64,000 nt of DNA from Notamacropus eugenii (Eukaryota > Chordata > Mammalia > Diprotodontia > Macropodidae): the NCBI RefSeq assembly GCF_028372415.1, contig NC_092874.1, positions 113,783,744 through 113,847,743 of the forward strand, in the 5' to 3' direction. The notes under the pieces are model-generated. The model was not told where the DNA came from, ran no database searches, and saw nothing but the letters and a program-made list of their open reading frames with translations. This document shows, in pieces, positions 56,163-64,000 of the stretch. Position numbers and translations under genes: made by a program. Position 1 is the stretch's first letter; every line of letters begins with the position of its first letter.

Positions 56163-56695
56163 AAGATGCTTGCTCTTTGGAAGGAAATCTATGGCAGCCC
56201 TGGACAGCCCACTAAAAAGCAGGAACAAGGGTCCATAGAGTCAAAGCTATGGTTTTTTCCAGTGCTGATGTGTGGCTATGAGAATTGGACTCTAAGGAAA
56301 GCTGAGTGCCACAGAATCAATGATTTCTAATTGTGGTGATGACAAAGACTTCTGAGAGTCCCTTGGATAGCAAGGAGATCAAATCAGTCTATACTTAAAG
56401 AAATTAATTCAGGCTATTCACTGGAAGGTGAAGTCTAAATACTTTGCCCACATAATGAGAAGACAGGACTCATCAACCATTATAGACATTAGACCGGACT
56501 CATTCCTGATATTGGAAAAGATCGAAGGTAAAAGGAAAAGGGGATAGCAGAGGATGAGATAAATCAGAAGCATCATGGAAATAACAAATGTGAACTCGGA
56601 CAGACTTTGAGAGATGGTAGAGGGTAAAAGGGCTTGGAGTGCTATGGTCCATGGAGTCATGAACAGTCAGATATAGCTGAAAGACTGAACAGCAA
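56163..56695 (+). repeat. RTE LINE 3' end (BovB/RTE-type)
   Basis: Reads 'gatgcttgctctttggaagg', 'gtcaaagctatggttttttc', 'gagaattggactctaaggaa', 'gagagtcccttggatagcaa', 'tttgcccacataatgagaag', and ends 'ggagtcatgaacagtcagat', 'actgaacagcaaca'. The conceptual peptides around the start (ALWKEIYGSPGQP, MCGYENWTLRKAE) match the C-terminal end of RTE reverse transcriptases. About 530 bp, 5' truncated, with several frame breaks, so inactive. Confidence 0.8.
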
Positions 56696-57984
56696 CAATT
56701 ATTTTAAAATATTATTATTACTATTTATTTTAAAGAAACATTATATATGGCACCTGCCCTTCAGGAACTTAAAATATTCCTGAGGAAGCCTAGGGCAAAG
56801 CCTCTTCTTTGCCTACTTCGAGGGAATGGACGCAGGGAGAAGGAAAGTCATACAAACATATTCAAAATGCTCACTGACAGGAGGTACAGATGAAGACAAT
56901 TCTCTCTAGTGTAAGAAGAGTGTCAGTGACCTTATGTGAACTTAGCCTCTGGAACAAGTGACTTAGAATGCCACCACAACTAGCACTATCACAGTTGGTG
57001 AACATTTAGAAAGAGAAGTCATAATCACTTTAAAAATCTTACACACAGTTTCATCAACCAAGGAAGAAAGAAAAGACATCTGTTTTAGGGGAGAAATGAA
57101 ACTCTCACCCTAGTCTAAAGTTCCATGGTTATGGGTGTGGGCTGGACTCCTCAGGAAGTAGAAGACAACTGAGCTGGGATTTCCTGGCAACAGCACACGT
57201 CCTGGAAGTTATCTTGAGATCACAAATAGACAGCAAGGGCCAGGTTTGGACACTAGCACTCTGTCTTGCTTTTAGGGAGGGCCATGGAGCAAATTAGCAT
57301 TACTCTGGGAATCGACTAAATGGCCTCAGTTCCCTGTGCCCAGAAAATGAAATCCAGTGAAAGGTTTCTGGGACTTCTTTCAAATAGGTATCTTCTCAAT
57401 CAGCTATAGTGTGTTCATTATAGGATATATACGGTTCAAAACCTAACTAGAAAAAAAAAGATAGAGAAAGAAAATTCAAGTAGACAGACCAGCCCTTCTT
57501 CCCATGAGTGATGAGGAGAAGGAGAGAATGGAGGAGGCAAAGCTTAAGAAGTGACCAATTGTGACCAATTGTGAGGCATCTGAACATTCTGCAGGCATTG
57601 AATGCCATATAACATATAGCCATAAGAAGCACATTACATATGGCAATGAGAGGCAATTTTATTAACAATTATGTTGTGTGGGACAACAGAGGTTACACCT
57701 GGGGCAAGAAGCATGAGAGTGCTTCCTCTCAAGCCTGAATATATACTCCTATGGAAAGAGCTGCTAGGACATTGTGAGGCCACTGCTGGGGAGACCTGAG
57801 AGAGAAGCCATTTGGTAACTTCTTATTTTAACTAATTCTTCTTGCTAAACTGGATTCTAAGCTATATTGTCTTTTCAACAGAAGGACAAGTGCTATCGAG
57901 GCCCTCTAAATTTGACACCCTAGGGAAAAGCCCCAACTACCTTACCTTAGTTACAACCCTGATGGTAATAATGTACTGGAGAAA
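56696..57984. other. unassigned intronic stretch
   Basis: 1.3 kb without an assigned repeat or gene. 57500-57900 looks single-copy. Confidence 0.35.
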
Positions 57985-58072
57985 ATTCAATTCAACAAAC
58001 ATTTATTGAGCTCCTATGGGGTTACGAAGAGTCAGACATGACTGAAATGACTGAATAACAGCAACAAATTAT
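57985..58072 (+). repeat. RTE-type tail fragment
   Basis: After 'caacaaacatttattgagct' it reads 'ggggttacgaagagtcagac' and 'atgactgaaatgactgaata', the same terminal segment as the RTE LINE and the RTE-tailed SINEs, without the rest of either. Confidence 0.65.
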
Positions 58073-58129
58073 ATTCCAAGGAGGAAGAGAGAGGAAAACT
58101 CAGATCCATAGCATTATAGCTTTAGAGCT

Positions 58130-58275
58130 AGAATGTATCATAAAAGTCATTTAGTCTCACTCCTTCATTTTACATATAAGGAAATTGAGACCCAGAAAGG
58201 CAAAATGACTTGCCCAGCATCACACAGATAATAGTTGTTAGAGATAGGATTCAAACCCAGGTCCCATGATTCCAG
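58130..58275 (-). repeat. MIR SINE, antisense
   Basis: Contains 'tccttcattttacatataag', 'gacttgcccagcatcacaca' and 'gattcaaacccaggtcccat'. Confidence 0.65.
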
Positions 58276-58692
58276 ATCATACTGCCTTTTTCAATTGTAA
58301 AACAAAATAAATAGAAAATGATCATTGTATTAGAAAAGTATAAACAAAGGCTCCAAGAGATCCAAGGCACTGTGGGAAAGATTCACAGATAAGGTGGCAT
58401 TTTAGTTGAATCCTGAAGAATGGGTGGCATTTCAGCTGGCAGAGATGTGAGAGAAAGCCTAAGAAATTACAAGAGCGCAATCCAAAGAAAGACTCCTGCT
58501 GGGGGATAGGGGTGATAATGTTGACCCAGAGCTCACTTAGAGTCATAGGAGATTCAAGCTGGAGACCATCTAGTCCTCTAGGGGATACTGGGAAAATAAA
58601 TCAGGTGAATGATTTAAATGCAAGAACTTTGAAAACACAAAGTGTTACACAAGCCTGGCGCTCAAAGCCTGGATGATCATCATCCCTCGACA

Positions 58693-58895
58693 TCAGATGG
58701 CACAGTGGACAGAGCGCCAGGCCTGCAGTCAGAAAGACCTGAAGTCGATGCCAGTCTCAGACATTTTCTACTTGTGCAACCCTGGCCAAGTCATTTAACC
58801 TTTCTCTGCCTCGTTTTCCATCTGTAAAATGGAAATAATAATAGCATCTCCCTCCCAGATCTGTTGTAAAGATCAAGTGAAATAATCATTGTCAA
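58693..58895 (+). repeat. tRNA-head SINE, long CORE-type, 3' truncated
   Basis: Contains 'cagatggcacagtggacaga', 'gcaaccctggccaagtcatt', 'ttttccatctgtaaaatgga' and 'tctccctcccagatctgttg'. Confidence 0.75.
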
Positions 58896-59789
58896 GTAGA
58901 GCCAGCCACAGAGCCGCTGGAAAGATCCAGAAGTCCTATGGGTTCATCAGTGTGGAGGGCTTAGGTTACATAGGCAGTTATTATGACAGGGCCAGGGGAC
59001 CACAGGACCTGAGACTGGGCCTGCGGTATTTTGGGAGGTGAGCGTATAGAAAAGCCTAGTGGTCCTTCATCTCATCAGAAGGAATGTGAGCTGGCAAGGT
59101 ACCTGATCAAAGGAGGAAGGGAAAAGCGGAGGACAATCTTGGTGATAAGGATTCTTCCCCAAGACAGGCTGTTCTGGATGAACAGCCCAGGGCCAGGGAA
59201 GGGTCTAGAGGCCATCAGCCAAATGCACTCCCTCCCTGAGAGGGGCAAGAGGTACACAGTGAATCTAGACTCCATTGCTTCTCTATTCCTTGCCTCCATG
59301 TACAGAGTGGAGCTGTCTTGCTCAGATAGAAAGGCCTGTATGGCCTCCCTCCCTCCACAATAAAATCACAGAAAGCAGCAAGTGTACAGACATTTGGAGC
59401 AAAGCTGACAACCGGAAAGGCAACGGGGCTGTTTTTTTTTCTGAAATATAAGAGAGAAAAATCCAAAGCAGCCAAAGAAAATGACAGAGCAGTGAATTAC
59501 TAGTCAGTTAGTCACCAGCCTGGGCTGAGCACACATGCTGGGCTAAGAAGTAGAGAGTTCAGAACACAGGCCAAGCACAGAACCTGCTAAAACTTTTCTT
59601 AATACCTTGGGAGAGACCTTGATGGAAAAAAAAAGGTCCAAGGATTATTCCATCCTTAAAATTCTCTATAAGTTACCTGAAGCCCTTGGGGTTATTCTGT
59701 GTATAATCCTCGTCTGCAGGGAGGGAGCCCCGTGTCCTCCCCACCCCAAAACTTTAGAGCCAAGATGATGTGAAGGAGCCAAAGACTGA
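58896..59789. other. unassigned intronic stretch
   Basis: A 110-codon + strand frame (59031-59363) and its antisense shadows have no domain. No repeat assigned. Confidence 0.35.
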
Positions 59790-60290
59790 CAGACTTAAAG
59801 GGGTTGATCAGGTGCCAGGCGATGTGCTAAGTGATGAGGATACAAAGAAGGGCAAAAACACTTTCTGTCCTCAAGAAACTCACATTCTAGCATGAGAGAC
59901 AACATGCAAACAGTTCTGTATGGGACAGAATCGATGGAAGGCGATCCCAGAGAGAAGGAACCATGGTGGGGAGGACTAGGAAAACAGAAGGTGAGTTTAA
60001 AGCTGAGTCTTACAGAGAGTCAGGAAGGCCAAGCAGCAGAGATGAGGGGACTGGGGATATTCAGGCATAAGGAACAGCTAGTCCAAGGCATGGAATCCAA
60101 GGACGGAGTGTCCTGTAGGAGGAGTGGCAGACAAGAAGGTAGAGGTTGCTGGATTGTAAGACACATAGAAATGGCCAAAGCGTTAAGAAGGCTAGAAAGG
60201 ATAAAAGGGACCAGGTTATGAAGGACTTTAAAAACCAAACTGAAGATTTTTCTTTATTTGGTCGTAGAAGTAATGGGCAGAACTGAACAT
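59790..60290 (+). repeat. long copy of the old dispersed repeat
   Basis: Starts like the short copies ('gccaggcgatgtgctaagtg', 'caagaaactcacattctagc') and continues through 'gaacagctagtccaaggcat' and 'ttatgaaggactttaaaaac' toward the sequence type seen at 26600-27800, so these are probably one long family. The 109-codon frame across it is not a gene. Confidence 0.55.
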
Positions 60291-60514
60291 GAGAAAGAGA
60301 CAGACAGACTAAGGGGAGCCTGGGCATTCTCCCTCATCAATTGGATGGAACTGAGAGGTCTAGGTGCAACAGACATCCCCTCTCCCTCATTAGCAGAAAA
60401 GTCAATTGATTCTAGCATTACAAAGCCTACAAGCACTGTTTTCCATTATACACACAGGCTGCAACTACATTAGAGACAGCTCTGAGGTGCCCAGGCTCCT
60501 TTCATGGCAGTAGG

Positions 60515-60590
60515 CAGACAGAGACACAGAGAAAAAGACAGACAGACAGACAGAAACACAGAGAGATTTACAGAGACAGAGAGACCTGAA
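60515..60590. repeat. (ACAG)n/(GA) low-complexity stretch
   Basis: Contains 'agacagacagacagacag' and related GA-rich units. Confidence 0.85.
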
Positions 60591-60821
60591 TCTGAATCTG
60601 AAATGAAATTGGGAAATATTCCACAGAATAAATAAAAATATGACAAAACACAGATAATATTAGATTTTAAAACTAATTCAATATGTAACTCAGAGGGATC
60701 CTTCTGTATGACTCAGTGGCCCTTTATCTATTTGAATCTGACATCATGAATGTAATGGAAAGTGCGTTATACCACAAGTCTGGCACTAAAATTCTGGTCC
60801 CAGATCTACAAGTTTCAGTGG

Positions 60822-61035
60822 TGTGTGCAGGTAAATATTTAACAACTTTGGTTTTCTGTGGAAAAAAATAAGTACAGATACTTTTAAGTTTAATCTGCAT
60901 ATTAACTTTATCACCAGCACTTTCTACAGTGTAGAAACTTAACACAACAATAAATTAAGCCCTGCTTTGTAGCATTTGCTGATGTCTGAGCTTTAAATGC
61001 TCGTAACGAAAATGTAACAATTAGTTCTCTCAAGT
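60822..61035 (-). repeat. unnamed dispersed repeat 'X', copy 4 (inverted)
   Basis: On the - strand it reads 'ttgttacattttcgttacga', 'cagggcttaatttattgttg', 'atgcagattaaacttaaaag' and 'gttgttaaatatttacctgc', colinear with copies 1-3. Confidence 0.65.
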
Positions 61036-61495
61036 ACATCCCTGCTTGCTTTGTAACTTTGGGACAAGTAAGTCACAATTTGATCATTTTCACTTTCTTC
61101 ATGTACTATAATTAAGACGTCAGCCTCTGATCTCCCCGTCCCTTGCCTGCTCTAGATTTCTGTGACTCTGTTACTCTGAAAAAGGGCTTTGATTTCCTGA
61201 CCCCATTACTGCATATGACATCAAACTTTGCTTAGGTTATTATAAGGAATATAATATATAAGAAATATAATATTATATTATACTACATTCCTTATAATAT
61301 TATAAGGCATAGCTCTCTGGGACGGGCAGGAGGCAAATACATTGGGAAATACAAAAACAAAAGATATCTATAACATTTTATTTTTTTAAAACTCCCTCTT
61401 CTACCCAGAATATAATCTCCCTGGGATGTTATTACTCCCCTACACAAAGGATGCTGCTTCCCAGAGATGTTTCTGGAAGCCAATTCACAGTTATG

Positions 61496-61752
61496 GTAAT
61501 AATAGCCCATATTTATGCAACTTTTAAAGTTTTGCAAAGCCTTTTACAAACATTATCTCATTTAATCTTCACCACAGCCCTTCAAAATAGCTACTGTTAT
61601 TATCTTAATTTTACAGATGAGGAAACTGAGGCAGACAGCGGTTAAGTGACTTACCCAAGGTCACACAACTAGTAAGTGACTGAGGTCAGATTTGAACTGA
61701 GGTTTTGCAGATTTCTGGTCCAGCACTCAATTCACTGAGACACCTAGCTGTA
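61496..61752 (-). repeat. tRNA-head SINE, long CORE-type, antisense
   Basis: On + reads 'tttgcaaagccttttacaaa', 'attttacagatgaggaaact', 'gacttacccaaggtcacaca', 'cagatttgaactgaggtttt' and ends 'ctgagacacctagctg'. Confidence 0.75.
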
Positions 61753-62734
61753 GTGGATAAGACTTTATGAGAAAAGATGGCATAGAGAAGATTGAATGAC
61801 TTTGCCTTCCATAAATTAGCTGAGTCACTGAATTCCACAGGCAGGGGACAGGACAGAAGCACATACTCAGTGGTCCCATGTTGTTAAGTTGGGAAGGAAG
61901 AAAGAAAAGAATGACTATAAGAAGACAAAAAGGTGGCCCAGTCATATATGGATGCCAGGATGGACAGGAGATACTTCCTGATCTGCAAGATCCTCCTGTT
62001 TACTTTGCTCAAGTAAATCTCAGAGAAATTCGAAAAAAATAGGATCTTCCAGGCACTGTGCTAGGCTCTAGGAATAAAGAGACAAAAAGAGAACAGTCAA
62101 ATGAGGTAACAAATATAAAAACCTTAAAATCCAGCTCTCACTGTTACTTAAGGTTACAGATCCACTCTGATTACTCTGTGAAAAGGCCAACGTGGAAATT
62201 CCTACCTGTCAGTTACACCATTAAAACCCTAAATAAAGAAAGGGTCTTTGGTCTCCAGTGAGCCTCAGGCCAAACACTGCTCTGGAAGGCAGTGTCCTGG
62301 AACACCATTACCTAAAGTTATGAATCCTGCTAATGTTCTGAGCAACCAGTCTGCCCGTTGGCATCAGCTTCTAGACAGCCTGGACATCAAATCCCCTTTT
62401 ACTGGAAGCCAGCCCTTGGCTGAAAATCTAGAGCTCCTGACTTCCCACCTGGAGGATCATCAAGAATGGACAGTAAATCAACGGAAAATGAAAAACTGGC
62501 TCCTTCCTAGGACAGCTGGGTGGAGAGTCAGTCCAGAAAAAATGCTGAGCTAGAAAAGGAGGCCCCAGGAAAAACTAAGTGGCAGCATGGACAGACAGCT
62601 TTGGTCCCAAGGCATCCAAGGCATGAGAGGTGTCACCCTGAAGGGACATTGGGGTGGGTACTGGGAAACTGTATTCCACAGTCTGGATTGTCTTTGCTTC
62701 AAGTATCTTAGAAGAGCTTCTCAAGGGATGAAGT
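61753..62734. other. intronic stretch with a 101-codon open frame of unknown status
   Basis: 62248-62553 is open on + and encodes, among others, ARWHQLLDSLDIKSP and AENLELLTSHLEDHQEW, which look helical and loosely spectrin-repeat-like. I see no clear acceptor/donor pair or database family that I can name, so this is not called as a gene. It could be a diverged exon, a pseudogene fragment or chance. Confidence 0.25.
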
Positions 62735-62850
62735 CTAGTAATGATAACAATAATAACATTTCTATAGTACCTACTATGTGCCAGACACTTTACAAATAGT
62801 GTTTCATTACATCCTCACAAGAATCCTGGAAGGCAGGTGCTATTTGAGGG
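62735..62850 (-). repeat. SINE 3' fragment, antisense
   Basis: Contains 'gtacctactatgtgccagac', 'actttacaaatagtgtttca' and 'cctcacaagaatcctggaag'. Confidence 0.6.
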
Positions 62851-62869
62851 GTAGAGGAGAACATGCTAG

Positions 62870-62895
62870 ATTATAGATAGATGAAAGAGATAGAC

Positions 62896-62943
<48 letters not shown>

Positions 62944-63052
62944 TGATAGATAGATAGATAGATGATAGATAGATAGATAGATAGATGATAGATAGATAGA
63001 TAGATGATAGATAGATGATAGATAGATAGATAGATGATAGATAGATAGATGC
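62870..63052. repeat. (GATA)n microsatellite with GATGATA interruptions
   Basis: About 180 bp of GATA repeat; every second to fourth unit near the right side is GATG. Grown directly after the SINE fragment. Confidence 0.97.
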
Positions 63053-63059
63053 AAAAACA

Positions 63060-63465
63060 ATTATAGAGAGTTTTATAAAGAGTTATAGTTACATGCAGCA
63101 TGTAACTATATATGGTTATATATAATTATATAATATAGTTATAACAAATATATAGTTTCATATACACAAATGTATATTATATATACAAATTATATGTAAT
63201 TATATTGTTTTATACATATCATATATAGTTATATAATATATAATTATATATATTATATTATGTCACATATAATATAATATATAATTAATATATACTTTAT
63301 AATATATAGTTTATATGATATATAATATAATATGTAGTTATATATAATTATATACAACATAATAATACATAGATATATAATTATACATAATATAATAATA
63401 TAGTTATATAATCATATAATATTATAATGTATAGTTATACTATATATACATAATATCATATAAAA
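63060..63465. repeat. AT-rich low-complexity block
   Basis: About 400 bp of almost pure A/T built from ATATA, TATAATTATATA and related palindromic words, so it can form many local hairpins. It lies about 160 bp upstream of the next exon. Confidence 0.95.
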
Positions 63466-63538
63466 CAACTAAGTGCTTACTACCAAAAGAGTTTATTATC
63501 CTTCCTTCATACATCCAGCCTCTCACATTAATCAGTAA

Positions 63539-64000
<462 letters not shown>

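Overview
This window is vertebrate nuclear DNA and almost certainly comes from a marsupial. The main evidence is the repeat content: dozens of tRNA-headed SINEs of the marsupial MAR1/WSINE/WALLSI kind, an RTE LINE tail whose 3' end matches the tail of many of those SINEs, an L1-derived 'half-LINE', and the older mammalian MIR, L2 and CR1/L3 layer. I recognise these families from memory; none was searched. Abundance of the WALLSI-like subfamily suggests an Australian rather than American marsupial, but this is a guess. Nothing in the window looks bacterial, plasmid or viral.

Gene content is very low. The only convincing host coding sequence is two + strand exons of what looks like one gene. 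Exon A (40998-41073) encodes a start codon, a classical signal peptide and a few more residues, and ends in a consensus donor in phase 1. Exon B (63624-63724) has a strong acceptor, enters in phase 1, and encodes a basic RSKR site followed by a Ser/Pro-rich and acidic stretch before a donor in phase 0. Together they predict the N-terminus of an unidentified secreted precursor with a short propeptide, split by an intron of about 22.5 kb. Further exons would lie beyond 64000. I do not recognise the gene. Other long open frames are microsatellites, repeats or chance.

Layout. 1-40997 is upstream or intergenic sequence (possibly including a 5' UTR intron): SINEs, MIRs and L2 tails, two long GGAA tracts (3.1 and 11.8 kb), an antisense L1 3' end (15.6-16.3 kb), a fold-back element (21.06-21.26 kb), a GT/GA compound microsatellite inside a MIR (25.2-25.8 kb), a 224-bp hAT-type element with terminal inverted repeats in another MIR (25.8-26.1 kb), a near-complete ORF1-only L1 relative bounded by a 16-bp duplication (34.73-37.59 kb), and a three-level nested insertion (39.3-40.1 kb). 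41074-63623 is the inferred intron: a 500-bp CA-rich array with a 296-bp higher-order period (42.77-43.27 kb), more SINEs, a long L2 (52.1-52.9 kb), an RTE LINE 3' end (56.16-56.70 kb), a repeat-poor island (48.6-49.8 kb), and a GATA plus AT-rich block ending about 160 bp before exon B.

The most informative pattern is modular reuse among the mobile elements: one tRNA-like head appears in at least three SINE architectures, one of which ends in the RTE tail. A ~200-250 bp repeat family that I cannot name occurs four times.
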